From Agromyces seonyuensis (GTDB lineage: Bacteria; Actinomycetota; Actinomycetes; Actinomycetales; Microbacteriaceae), in assembly GCF_009789225.1 (NCBI RefSeq), contig NZ_WSTA01000001.1:1-64000 (forward strand): DNA of 64,000 bases, given 5' to 3'. Under the pieces are notes generated by a model. That model had not been told where the DNA came from. It worked only from the letters and a program-made list of their open reading frames with translations, and searched no databases. Positions 8,217 through 16,656 of this stretch are shown here, piece after piece. Each line of letters begins with the position of its first letter. Position 1 is the stretch's first letter. The translations under genes and the position numbers were made by a program.

Positions 8217-9815
8217 TCAGGTGCGCGCGAGGTCGCGTCGGCGGAACCCGGCGAAGCCGATGGCGAGGAACAGCACGGTGACGAGGCTGATCCAGACCAG
8301 GCCCCACCAGTCCGCGTCCGGGTCGGTGACGCCGGGCACGTGCCAGAACGGGCTGATCGCCAGCACCCAGTCCCAGAGGTTGAAGGTGGGGCCGAGGATC
8401 GTGAGGCCGAATGAGGCGAGCACGCCGATCCAGGACGCCAGGACCACCTGGGGCCGTGCGCCGATGACGGCGACGGCGATGGCGATCACGGTCCACACGG
8501 CCGGGACGGTCGCCACGGCCTGCAGGAACGCGTCGCCGAACTCGACACCGATATCGGCCGATGCCGTCAGCGCGGCGATCAGGAGGCCGGCGATGAGGAC
8601 GTAGACGGCGGGTGCGGCGAGGGCGATCACGACGTTGCTCGCGAAGTAGCGGGCACGGGCGGTCGCGGTGGCGATGAGCGGTTCGACCCGGTCTTCGAGT
8701 TCTTCCGTGCGCACCTTCAGCATGGTCTGCACGCCCGGGATGGAGGCGAGGATGCCGACGAGGCTGAGGATCGTCACGAGGAATGCACTGACGAGCCCGG
8801 CGGAGTCCGCGGCCCCGGAGGCGAGCGCCTGTTGCAGCGCCGCGTCGCCGCCGAGGATGTCGTTCACCGACGTCGCGAGGTAGCCGAACACGAATCCCAG
8901 GCCGATGAAGGCGATCGTCCACGTCAGCAGCGGACCTCGGTTGATGCGCAGCGCGAGACGCCAGGTGGATCGTGCCGATCCGCGGGCCGGGCCGGGACGG
9001 GGAGCGATCGCGCCCGCACCGAACTCGCGGCGGGCTTGCAGCACGAACGCGACTGCGAGCAGCACGAGGGTGAGCGCTGCGGCGAGCAGGAGCGGCCACC
9101 AGTTGTCATCGACGGCCGGCTTGGTCTCGGTCATCCAGGCGAGCGGGTTGATCCAGATCGCCCAGTCGGGCGCCTCCAGTGCGTAGGCGACGCCGCGGGC
9201 GATGAAGAGCACGCCGAGCGTTCCGACGGCGAGGGAGTTCGCGGTGCGGGCGTCGGAGCCGAGCTGGGCGGTGACCGCGGCGACGCCGGTGAACATCCAG
9301 GCGGTCGCGCTCATCGTCGCGGCGATGAGCATCGACGCGTTCCAGCCGCCGCCGAACGCGACGGTCACGAGTCCCGTGACGAGTCCGAGCACGATCGAGA
9401 ACACGAGGCACATCCAGACGGCGGCCGCCAGCCTGCTCGCTCGTCCCATCACGCCGGAGGCGAGGAGTTCGGCCTGGCCGGAGTCCTCTTGGGCGCGGGT
9501 CGCACGGGTGACGGCGAAGATCACGCCGAGCGCCGCGAGCAGGCCGCCGAGGGAGAGCGCCCGCCAAGCGTTGAAGCCGTCGGCGGTGCTGAGGTCGTAC
9601 GCAGGACCGAAGATGATCGCCATCGCCGGGTTCGCACCGACTGCGGCGGCGAAGGCGGCCTTGTCCTGGTCGCTCGGGAACACCAGCGGGTAGATCATCG
9701 AGGACGCCGAGAGCAGCGTGGTCAGCAGAGCCCACGGAACGAGGAGCCGACCGTCCTGCTTGACCTCCGCCCGGAGCAGCGGTGGCGTGCCGGCGATCGC
9801 GGTCGCGCCCGCCAT
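8217..9815 (-). CDS. ABC exporter permease (antibiotic/polyketide exporter type)
   Basis: 532 aa with about 12 predicted helices in two homologous halves. The second half begins near residue 285 (NRGPLLTWTIAFIGLGFVFGYL), giving the duplicated ABC-2 layout of the TnrB/'exporter of polyketide antibiotics' family. The ends of both halves carry the typical W.NPLAWM and LWDWVLAISPFWHVPG segments. The ATG (9813-9815) overlaps the last base of the ATPase stop codon, so translation is coupled. With the ATPase at 9815-10726 it forms a complete exporter. Substrate unknown; drug, lipid or peptide export is possible. Confidence 0.88.
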   Translation of the reverse strand: MAGATAIAGTPPLLRAEVKQDGRLLVPWALLTTLLSASSMIYPLVFPSDQDKAAFAAAVGANPAMAIIFGPAYDLSTADGFNAWRALSLGGLLAALGVIFAVTRATRAQEDSGQAELLASGVMGRASRLAAAVWMCLVFSIVLGLVTGLVTVAFGGGWNASMLIAATMSATAWMFTGVAAVTAQLGSDARTANSLAVGTLGVLFIARGVAYALEAPDWAIWINPLAWMTETKPAVDDNWWPLLLAAALTLVLLAVAFVLQARREFGAGAIAPRPGPARGSARSTWRLALRINRGPLLTWTIAFIGLGFVFGYLATSVNDILGGDAALQQALASGAADSAGLVSAFLVTILSLVGILASIPGVQTMLKVRTEELEDRVEPLIATATARARYFASNVVIALAAPAVYVLIAGLLIAALTASADIGVEFGDAFLQAVATVPAVWTVIAIAVAVIGARPQVVLASWIGVLASFGLTILGPTFNLWDWVLAISPFWHVPGVTDPDADWWGLVWISLVTVLFLAIGFAGFRRRDLART

Positions 9816-10726
9816 CAGGAGGCCGCCCGGTCGGTCGAATCGGTCTCGTAGAGACGCAGGAACAGGGACTCCAGCGAGGGCGGCTCGACCGTGAGCGCGG
9901 TGATGCCGAGCGGCGCGAGCCGGGTCATGGCGGCGCCGACCTCGGCGGAATCGACCGTCGCCCGGAGCCGGTCGCCGTCGACGTGGATGTCGCTCAGCCC
10001 CTCGAGTGCGGACTGCGGCACCGGAGCGGACAGCGTCGCGTGGATGGTGCTGCGGCTGCCCTGCTGCAGATCGGCGAGAGTACCGGTCTGCACGACGGCG
10101 CCCTCGCGGATGATCGAGAGCCGATCGGCGAGGGACTCGACTTCGGAGAGGATATGGCTCGAGAGCAGCACGGTGGCGCCGTTCGCCTTCGCCTCGCCGA
10201 TGACCTCCTGGAAGACGTTCTCCATGAGGGGGTCGAGGCCGCTCGTCGGTTCATCCAGAATCAACAGCTCGACGTTCGACGACAGCGCCGCGACGATGGC
10301 GACCTTCTGACGATTGCCCTTCGAGTACTGCCGGCCGCGCTTGCTCGGATCGAGTTCGAAGCGCTCGATGAGGTCGGCACGCCGGCGCTCGTCGAGCCCG
10401 CCGCGCAGCGAGCCGAGCAGGTCGATCGCCTCGCCGCCGGTCATCCCCGGCCACAGGGACACGTCACCCGGCACGTACGCGAGACGGCGGTGCAGGTCGA
10501 CGACGTGCTTCCACGGGTCGTGCCCGAGCACCTGCGCCGAGCCGCCGTCGCCCTTGAGCAGGCCGAGCAGTACCCGGATCGTCGTCGACTTCCCGGCGCC
10601 GTTCGGGCCGAGGAAGCCGTGGACCTGTCCCCGCTCGACGTGGAGATCCAACCCCTGCAGGGCTTTGAACTTGCCGTAGGACTTCGTCAGCCCCCGCACG
10701 TCGATGACGGCTTCGCCAGCACTCAT
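9815..10726 (-). CDS. ABC exporter ATP-binding protein
   Basis: 303 aa. Walker A GPNGAGKST (about residues 40-48), the Q-loop region, a signature-like YSKGNRQKVAI and Walker B LLILDEPTSGLDP are all visible, with the switch His in LLSSHILSEVE. The signature is SKGNRQ rather than LSGGQ, as is usual in drug-export ATPases of this group. The C-terminal 75 residues resemble the accessory domain of DrrA-like ATPases. ATG 10726 has GGAAGC 4 nt upstream. Its promoter faces that of the TetR gene across three dyads. Confidence 0.9.
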   Translation of the reverse strand: MSAGEAVIDVRGLTKSYGKFKALQGLDLHVERGQVHGFLGPNGAGKSTTIRVLLGLLKGDGGSAQVLGHDPWKHVVDLHRRLAYVPGDVSLWPGMTGGEAIDLLGSLRGGLDERRRADLIERFELDPSKRGRQYSKGNRQKVAIVAALSSNVELLILDEPTSGLDPLMENVFQEVIGEAKANGATVLLSSHILSEVESLADRLSIIREGAVVQTGTLADLQQGSRSTIHATLSAPVPQSALEGLSDIHVDGDRLRATVDSAEVGAAMTRLAPLGITALTVEPPSLESLFLRLYETDSTDRAAS

Positions 10727-10784
10727 CACAGCTTCCAATCGGATCGCTCACCTGGTGCGGCCAGCCTAGGACGCACCTCCACGC

Positions 10785-10848
10785 ATGGGGAACTCCCCAC
10801 GCGCGGAGTTATCGTACGCCATAACTCTACGGGTGGGGAATTCCTCAC
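10785..10848. promoter_or_regulatory. TetR operators: two matching dyads around a third palindrome
   Basis: ATGGGGAACTCCCCAC (10785-10800) and GTGGGGAATTCCTCAC (10833-10848) are near-perfect palindromes that match each other at 13 of 16 positions, with centres 48 bp apart. Between them lies GAGTTAT-N8-ATAACTC (10806-10827). They sit between the divergent ABC operon and the TetR gene, upstream of the TetR -10 TACGAT (10859-10864). This is the expected layout for a TetR autorepressor that also controls the exporter. Confidence 0.7.
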
Positions 10849-10871
10849 CCGGCGGGGCTACGATTGCTCCC

Positions 10872-11492
10872 GTGGCCGAGCAACCGAACCTCGCACCGCG
10901 AGCGAAGCGACCGACGGGCCGACGCGCGGGCGACAGCGGAACGCGCGACGCGATCCTCGACGCCGCGCGGGACCTGTTCGCCGCCCGCGGCTACGACGGC
11001 GCCTCCGTACGCGCGATCGCGACCGCCGCCGGTGTCGACCCCGCGCTCATCCGCCACTTCTTCGGCGACAAGGACGGCCTGTTCGCCGCGACCATGGCCG
11101 ACCGCACGGTCATCCCCGCCCGCATCGCCGAGCACCTCCAGGGCGACCCCGCGACGGCCGGCAACCGGATCGTCGACGCCTACTTGCGGATGTGGGAGGA
11201 ACCCGAGACCCGGCCGGTGCTCATGGCCCTCATCCGGTCGGCAACCACGTCGGAGCAGGCGGTCGGCATGCTCTTCGACGTGCTCGGCGGGCGAATCCGC
11301 GAGCAGTCCGGCATCACCGACCCGGACGGCGAACGAATGCGACGCGTCGCGCTCGCCGGTACCCAGATGCTCGGCGTCGCAGTCGCCCGCTATGTGATCA
11401 AGCTCCCACCGATCGCCGCGATGACGCATGCCGAACTGGTCGAACAGATCGGGCCGACCATCCAGCGTTACCTCGACGGCGAGAACATCTGA
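10872..11492 (+). CDS. TetR-family regulator of the adjacent ABC exporter
   Basis: 206 aa. GTG 10872 lies 7 nt after the -10 TACGAT, implying a leaderless transcript; an upstream in-frame start would run through the operators. The N-terminal helix-turn-helix is clear: TRDAILDAARDLFAARGYDGASVRAIATAAGVDPALIRHFFGDKDGLF (about residues 26-73). The C-terminal ligand domain contains MWEEPETRPVLMALIRSA and GTQMLGVAVARYVIKLPPIA, typical of the large actinobacterial TetR subgroup found beside DrrAB-like exporters. It most likely represses the divergent exporter until the exported ligand binds. Confidence 0.9.
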   Translation: MAEQPNLAPRAKRPTGRRAGDSGTRDAILDAARDLFAARGYDGASVRAIATAAGVDPALIRHFFGDKDGLFAATMADRTVIPARIAEHLQGDPATAGNRIVDAYLRMWEEPETRPVLMALIRSATTSEQAVGMLFDVLGGRIREQSGITDPDGERMRRVALAGTQMLGVAVARYVIKLPPIAAMTHAELVEQIGPTIQRYLDGENI

Positions 11493-11533
11493 CCGCCACG
11501 GGCTCGCTCGGAGAGGCCGCACTCGGAGCCGAT

Positions 11534-11549
11534 CGAGGCGACGGCCTCG
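11534..11549. terminator. Small hairpin between convergent tetR genes
   Basis: CGAGGC-GACG-GCCTCG, a 6-bp stem with a tetraloop, lies in the 159-bp gap between convergent genes ending at 11492 and 11652. A weak but plausible terminator. Confidence 0.35.
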
Positions 11550-11651
11550 GCCGGCCGCTCGGTGCGGCGAATCGCCCGGTGTTGGATGCCCCTGCTGGAA
11601 TGCGGCGCTGCGGAGTCCGCAGGCGAGCCGGTTGACGGGGCGGTCGAGACG

Positions 11652-12293
11652 TCAGGCGAGTGCCTGCTCGAAGGCGCTCTTCGCCTCCATCAGGTTCTGG
11701 CCGCTGAGTTGGCGGAACGCCGCGTTGATCTCCGCGGCGAGATCGAATGACGGGTCGACGAGCCACTGCGACTGCAGGCCGTCCCAGACGGCGACGAGTC
11801 GGCGGGCTACCGACTCCGGTTCGAGGTCGGGGTGGGCGAGCCCGCGGTGCTGGCGGTGTCGGAGCATGTTGGCGAAGGAGCTGATCGCGGCGCTGTTGTG
11901 TCGGAGGAAGTACTCGTGGGCCGGATGCTCGACCTCCTGCGCCCGGGCGTTCAGGTAGACGGTGAGGCGGGTCCTCCAGAGCATCTCGGGACTCCGCCGC
12001 GCGAGGCGGGCCACGACGTCGTTGACGTCGCCGAGATCGCTGTCGTCGCGGCTGCCGAGATCGTCGGCCATCCGCTGGTCCGCGAGTTCGAGTGCGGCGA
12101 CCAGGACGTGCTCCCTCGTCGGGAAGTGGTAGAACAGCGCTCGTTCGCTCACTCCGGCGGCCGCAGCGACCTTCGCCAGGGAGAGGTCGACGTGCCCGGA
12201 CTCCGCGATCAGGTCGAGCGCGGCGCCCGCGATCACGGCACGCCGTCGGGCGCTTTTCGCGTACTGTCCGCGGGTGCTTCGAGTCATGGCCAT
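11652..12293 (-). CDS. TetR/AcrR-family transcriptional regulator
   Basis: 213 aa. The DNA-binding domain is at residues about 12-60: KSARRRAVIAGAALDLIAESGHVDLSLAKVAAAAGVSERALFYHFPTREHVL. The C-terminal domain ends in WDGLQSQWLVDPSFDLAAEI, the 'L.dGL..q.l..p..d' ending common in BetI/TetR_C_6-type regulators. It is divergent from the GH78 rhamnosidase transcription unit across 144 bp and is therefore its likely regulator, though control of an unlinked pump is also possible. Confidence 0.85.
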   Translation of the reverse strand: MAMTRSTRGQYAKSARRRAVIAGAALDLIAESGHVDLSLAKVAAAAGVSERALFYHFPTREHVLVAALELADQRMADDLGSRDDSDLGDVNDVVARLARRSPEMLWRTRLTVYLNARAQEVEHPAHEYFLRHNSAAISSFANMLRHRQHRGLAHPDLEPESVARRLVAVWDGLQSQWLVDPSFDLAAEINAAFRQLSGQNLMEAKSAFEQALA

Positions 12294-12437
12294 ACGTTAC
12301 GCCAAAGTTGCAGTTGGGTACATGTTTGAGTCGCCTCCCGCCTCGACGCCGCGTGTCGATCTCGGTTCAATGGTCGAGAAGTAGCAGTTCACTACGTTTT
12401 GGTGAGATCGCTCTCTCGACGACAAAGGAGTCGAAAC

Positions 12438-12518
12438 ATGAGCACGCCCGACCACGCGTCCGCACCCGCTGTCGCGGTCGCGTCCGGCATCGAGGCTCGA
12501 CGAATGGAGCCCCGATGA
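12438..12518 (+). CDS. 26-aa leader ORF with a strong ribosome site
   Basis: A start ATG at 12438 with AAAGGAG 7 nt upstream opens a 26-codon frame: MSTPDHASAPAVAVASGIEA and then RRMEPR. It ends at TGA 12516-12518, overlapping the ATG of the next mini-ORF (ATGA). It has no recognised domain. This is the best ribosome site before the rhamnosidase, so the leader is probably translated. It may be a leader peptide or the stump of a deleted first gene of the operon. Confidence 0.5.
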   Translation: MSTPDHASAPAVAVASGIEARRMEPR

Positions 12519-12553
12519 CGACGCCTGAGCCCCGCCGAATGGAGCTGCCGTGA
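12515..12553 (+). CDS. 12-aa coupled mini-ORF before the rhamnosidase
   Basis: MTTPEPRRMELP, starting in the ATGA overlap with the 26-aa leader and ending in a GTGA overlap with the rhamnosidase GTG at 12550. Its end (CGAATGGAGCTGCCGTGA) nearly duplicates the end of the first leader (CGAATGGAGCCCCGATGA). Translation of the rhamnosidase therefore appears to depend on re-initiation through two short ORFs. Confidence 0.4.
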   Translation: MTTPEPRRMELP

Positions 12554-15171
12554 AAGCCGTCCGACTGCGCACCGAGTACCTGGACCGGCCCCTCGGTCTC
12601 GGCACCGCCGCGCCCGGCCTGTCCTGGAACTGCGATGGCGGCACGACGCAGACCGCCTACCGGATCACCGCCACGCGCGCCGGCGAACCGGTCTGGGACT
12701 CCGGCAAGATCGTCTCCTCGAGGATGACGCACGTCGCGTGGGAGGGTGCAGTGCTGGGCAGCCGCGATCGCGTCGAGTGGGCGGTACGTGTCTGGGACGA
12801 GCACGACGTCCCGGGCGAGCCGGCCTCCTCGTGGTTCGAGGTCGGGCTGCTCGATGCCTCGGATTGGTCGTCCGGCTGGATCACCGGCGACTACCGGCCC
12901 CGGAAGCACGAGCGACGCCCGGTCGATCACTTCCGGCGGACGTTCGCCGTGGACGGCGACGTCGTGCGCGCCCGCCTGTACGCCACGGCGCGCGGTGTCT
13001 TCGACGCCCAACTGAACGGCCATCGCGTCGGCGACATCGAGCTCGCGCCCGGCAGCACCGACTACCGCCGTCGCATCCAGTACCACGCGTTCGACGTCGC
13101 CGACCTGCTCGGCTCCGAGAACACCCTCGAGCTGCGCCTGGCCGACGGCTGGTTCCGCGGCTCGCTCGGCGCGTACGGGCAGACCAACGTCTTCGGCCGG
13201 CGCTCGTCGGTGCTCGCGCAGCTCGAGATGACGTACGCCGACGGCCGGCGCGAGACCATCGGCACGGATGACTCGTTCGCGTGGAGCTGCGACGGCCCGA
13301 TCCGCTTCGCCGACCTCCAGGACGGCGAGATCGTGGACGCCCGGATGACGCCGACCTACGGCGGGCGGGCAGCGCGCGCGGCCGCGCCCGACGTCGTGCC
13401 GACCGCCTCCGACAATGTCGTCCCGCGCACGCACGAGGAGTTCTCGCCGACGCTGCTGACGACGCCGAGCGGCGCCCGCGTGCTCGACTTCGGTCAGAAC
13501 CTCGCCGGTTTCGTCGGCTTCACCGTCACCGCGCGGGCCGGGCAGCGGATCCGCCTGCGGATGGGGGAGATCCTCGACGAGGAGGGCGAGTTCACGCAGG
13601 CGAACTTCCAACTGCGCAAGCCCGTCCGTGAGTTCGGACGCGTGAGCGAGCTGCTCCTGATGACGCAGCAGGAGCAGCGCATCCGCGGCGAGCTGCAGCC
13701 GACCCCGAAGCAGGAGGTCGAGTACATCTGCGCCGACGGCGTCAACGAGTACCGCACGAGGTTCGCCGTCTTCGGGTTCCGGTACGCGCTCGTGGAGACC
13801 GACCTGGACATCGATCCGGCCGACTTCCGTGCGATCGCGGTCTACTCCGACCTGGAGCAGACGGGGGACTTCGAGTGCTCCCACCCCGGCGTCAACCAGC
13901 TCGTCTCGAACACCCGATGGTCGATGAAGGGCAACTTCCTCGACGTGCCCACCGACTGCCCGACGCGCGAGCGGCTCGGCTGGACCGGCGACATGCAGGT
14001 CTTCTTCGACACCGCGGCCTCCTTCATGGACGTCGCCGCGTTCACCCGCAAGTGGCTGCGCGACCTCCGCGACGCGCAGAACCGGAAGGGCGTGGCCCCC
14101 GCCGTGGTGCCCTACAACGGCGTGGCGATGATGTACGACGCGACCGGCGGGTCGGTCGGCTGGGCCGACGCCCTCGTGCTCGTGCCGTACCGGTTCTGGA
14201 AGCGGTACGGGGACGACGACCTGCTCCGCGAGTGCTACCCGATGATGCGCGCCTACGGCGAGTACCTGATCGGCCGCACCGGCCGCAAGGACCGCAAGGC
14301 GGCCGCCGCCGACCCGCTCGACCGGTTCGTGTACGAGAAGGGCATGCACCTGGGGGAGTGGCTGGAGCCCGAGGAGTTCCGTGACGACGTCCGCGGCAAG
14401 ACGCCGCGCACCGAGGAGGCCACGGCGTACCTGCACGCCACGATGGCCCACCTGGCGGAGATCGCCGCCTTCCTCGGCGAGCCGGCCGACGCGGCCCGCT
14501 ACACCGAGTACGCCGACGGCGCCAAACAGGCCTACCGCCGGATGTTCGTCGTGGACGGCAGCATCGACACCGACCGGCAGGCCAAGCTCGTCCGGCCCCT
14601 CGCCCTGGGACTGCTGGAAGAGGACGAACGGGCCCGGGTCGCCGAGCGACTCGTCACAGCCGTCGAGTCCCGCGGGCACCGCATCGGCACCGGGTTCCTG
14701 TCGACGCCGTTCGTGCTGCCGGTGCTCTCCGAGGCCGGCCGGGCGGACGTCGCCTATGCGATGCTCGAGAACCCGAGATCCCCGAGCTGGCTCGCAGAGG
14801 TCGAGGCCGGCGCCACCACGGTCTGGGAGGACTGGGAGGGCGAGGAGAGCCGCAACCACTACTCGCCGGGCGCCGTGTGCCAGTGGCTGTTCGACACCGT
14901 CGCGGGCATCCGGGTGGCCGGCGAGAACCGGTTCGAGATCGCCCCGGTTCCGGGCGGCTCGCTCACCTCGGCGTCGGCGACGTACACGAGCCAGTACGGC
15001 ACGGTGCGCTCCGCTTGGCGGATCTACGGCGACGGGACGGCGTTCGAGGTGGACATCCCGTCGAACACGACGGCGACCCTCCGCCTTCCCGACGGCACCG
15101 AGGCCGAACTCGGCGCCGGCCGGTGGCGCTACGCGGTCCCCGAGGGCGAGGTGACGCCCGACCGACGATAG
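12550..15171 (+). CDS. Glycoside hydrolase family 78, alpha-L-rhamnosidase
   Basis: 873 aa with no signal peptide, so it is probably cytoplasmic. N-terminal beta-sandwich domains lead into the (alpha/alpha)6 barrel, which contains DVPTDCPTRERLGWTGDMQ (about residues 463-481), the GH78 signature with catalytic acids, and TVWEDWEGE near residue 757. The C-terminal beta domain ends with ATLRLPDGTEAELGAGRW. It should release terminal rhamnose from plant glycosides or pectic oligosaccharides. GTG 12550 overlaps the upstream mini-ORF. No transporter is linked, so substrate entry must be encoded elsewhere. Confidence 0.92.
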   Translation: MKAVRLRTEYLDRPLGLGTAAPGLSWNCDGGTTQTAYRITATRAGEPVWDSGKIVSSRMTHVAWEGAVLGSRDRVEWAVRVWDEHDVPGEPASSWFEVGLLDASDWSSGWITGDYRPRKHERRPVDHFRRTFAVDGDVVRARLYATARGVFDAQLNGHRVGDIELAPGSTDYRRRIQYHAFDVADLLGSENTLELRLADGWFRGSLGAYGQTNVFGRRSSVLAQLEMTYADGRRETIGTDDSFAWSCDGPIRFADLQDGEIVDARMTPTYGGRAARAAAPDVVPTASDNVVPRTHEEFSPTLLTTPSGARVLDFGQNLAGFVGFTVTARAGQRIRLRMGEILDEEGEFTQANFQLRKPVREFGRVSELLLMTQQEQRIRGELQPTPKQEVEYICADGVNEYRTRFAVFGFRYALVETDLDIDPADFRAIAVYSDLEQTGDFECSHPGVNQLVSNTRWSMKGNFLDVPTDCPTRERLGWTGDMQVFFDTAASFMDVAAFTRKWLRDLRDAQNRKGVAPAVVPYNGVAMMYDATGGSVGWADALVLVPYRFWKRYGDDDLLRECYPMMRAYGEYLIGRTGRKDRKAAAADPLDRFVYEKGMHLGEWLEPEEFRDDVRGKTPRTEEATAYLHATMAHLAEIAAFLGEPADAARYTEYADGAKQAYRRMFVVDGSIDTDRQAKLVRPLALGLLEEDERARVAERLVTAVESRGHRIGTGFLSTPFVLPVLSEAGRADVAYAMLENPRSPSWLAEVEAGATTVWEDWEGEESRNHYSPGAVCQWLFDTVAGIRVAGENRFEIAPVPGGSLTSASATYTSQYGTVRSAWRIYGDGTAFEVDIPSNTTATLRLPDGTEAELGAGRWRYAVPEGEVTPDRR

Positions 15172-15390
15172 GGCACCGCGGAGGACGACTACCGTGCCGC
15201 TCTGCCGGACTCCGACGTGGGCACCGGGCTCGCCGTTCGCGGCTCGACACTGCACCCACCTCGAGCACACGCCGCCATCCGAAGCGTCCGCGTGCATCAG
15301 CGCGCGTGAACCGCTCGACTCGCTGCGTTCACCGGGACCCGCCGGACAGGGCAGTCTGGTCTCGCACGCATTCGGCGATAGGAGAGCACG

Positions 15391-15663
15391 ATGACGACAC
15401 CTCAGGACGAGTTCGACGACCTGCTCAGCCGGGCCGCGCTCGCCGCGCTGTTCTTCGACCCCGAGATGACGGCCGACGACGAGGAGTACGACCTCCAGTC
15501 CGACGTCGCCTTCTGCCTCGAGGCGGTCGAGGGCGTCGAGCTCGACGGCGACACCAGGGCCGAGCTCCGGATGCTCGTGGGCCTCGTGATCGCCGACCCC
15601 ACGGCCCATCGCCAGGCACTCGTCGACTTCGCGATGGAGTTCGCCCCGCCCGAGGCGGACTGA
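15391..15663 (+). CDS. Small acidic hypothetical protein
   Basis: 90 aa with a good ribosome site (AGGAGA, 5 nt before ATG 15391). The protein is strongly acidic (QDEFDDLLSR, MTADDEEYDLQSDV) and probably all-helical, with no membrane segment and no motif I recognise. It stands alone between the rhamnosidase and a convergent serine hydrolase. Confidence 0.7.
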   Translation: MTTPQDEFDDLLSRAALAALFFDPEMTADDEEYDLQSDVAFCLEAVEGVELDGDTRAELRMLVGLVIADPTAHRQALVDFAMEFAPPEAD

Positions 15664-15741
15664 CTCCGGGCGCCGATCCCGGCGTCGCGCGAGAGCCGGG
15701 GGTGCTCGCGACGACCGCGATCCCCGCCGCCGGCGGAGTGG

Positions 15742-16608
15742 TCAGCTCGTCGCGAGCTCCGCGATGGCCCAGGCTGCGACTGCGTCGGCCCCGAAGTGGT
15801 CGTCGGCGGTGATCGTCACGACCCCGTCGGCGGCGAAGAGCAGCAGCTGGCCGTAGGCGCCGTGCAGGCGCCAGCCGTCGCCCGGGCCGTCCCAGCCGGC
15901 GAGGGCGTAGCGCTCGTATCCGTCGCCGTCGCCGGCGGGCACCCAGTCCGTGTGCATCCCGTCGATCCAGTGCGCCGAGACGAGCGGCTCGCCCTTCCAT
16001 CGCCCGCGGTCCCGGATCAGCAGGCCGAGCCGCGCCAGCTCCTCGGTGCGCATCGCGATGCCGCCGCCCGCCGCGATCCGGCCGTTGGGGCAGCGCTCCC
16101 ACTCGGTTCCGTGGATGCCGAGGGGCGTCAGGATGCGGGGCTCGAGGTACGCGCCGACGTCGCCGACGACTTCCGAGAGCACGAACATCGCGGTGTACGA
16201 GCTCGCGTTGGAGTACTGGAAGGTGCGGCCGGAGCTGGGGCGCCCGAGGAACTCGAGCGCGAGGTCGGGCCAGTCGGTCAGGAGCGTCTCCGACCAGGGC
16301 AGGTCGACGCCGCTCGTCATCGTGAGGAGATGGCGGAGCGTCACCTGTTCGACGCCGGCGCCGAGGGGCACCGCGGGGAGGTACTGCGCCACCGGTGCGT
16401 CGAGGTCGACGAGGTCCTCGTCGGCGGCGCATCCGGCGGCGAGCACCGTGAGGGCTTTCGCGACGGACTGGACGTCCCGGCGTTCGTCGGGCGACCAGCG
16501 GTGCTCGGCGATGTCGTCGCCGATGCGGACGTGCAGGCCGTGTGCGCCGAAACCCGTCGCATCCACTCGTTCGACGATCCTGTCGCGCAGCTGCCGGGCT
16601 CGATCCAC
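15742..16608 (-). CDS. Serine hydrolase, class C beta-lactamase/PBP-like family
   Basis: 288 aa. The active-site motifs are present: SVAK (S-x-x-K, about residues 48-51), YSN (about residue 131, in QYSNASSYTAMFVLSEVV) and a late HGAYGQ in place of the usual H-x-G. It lacks a signal peptide and is shorter than AmpC, so it is more likely a cytoplasmic esterase or peptidase of the family than a lactamase. GTG 16608 lies 6 nt after the -10 TAGACT on this strand. It is divergent from an AraC regulator across 48 bp. Confidence 0.82.
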   Translation of the reverse strand: MDRARQLRDRIVERVDATGFGAHGLHVRIGDDIAEHRWSPDERRDVQSVAKALTVLAAGCAADEDLVDLDAPVAQYLPAVPLGAGVEQVTLRHLLTMTSGVDLPWSETLLTDWPDLALEFLGRPSSGRTFQYSNASSYTAMFVLSEVVGDVGAYLEPRILTPLGIHGTEWERCPNGRIAAGGGIAMRTEELARLGLLIRDRGRWKGEPLVSAHWIDGMHTDWVPAGDGDGYERYALAGWDGPGDGWRLHGAYGQLLLFAADGVVTITADDHFGADAVAAWAIAELATS

Positions 16609-16614
16609 CCGCCG

Positions 16615-16650
16615 AGTCTAGGGGGGCCGTCTCGGAGAGCTTCCTAGAAT
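16615..16650. promoter_or_regulatory. Two back-to-back leaderless promoters
   Basis: TAGACT on the minus strand (16620-16615) lies 6 nt before GTG 16608. TAGAAT on the plus strand (16645-16650) lies 6 nt before GTG 16657. The -10 elements are only 24 bp apart, so each -35 region overlaps the other promoter and the two should interfere or be co-regulated. Confidence 0.65.
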
Positions 16651-16656
16651 CGAGGG

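Noticed and set aside
12367-15609. Long open frame antisense to the rhamnosidase (1080 codons)
   Set aside because: Low-complexity antisense shadow; the plus strand has clear GH78 motifs over the whole length.
15684-15712. GTCGCG...CGCGAC pairing as a terminator between convergent genes
   Set aside because: The stem needs a bulge and a long loop; support is weaker than for the hairpins listed.
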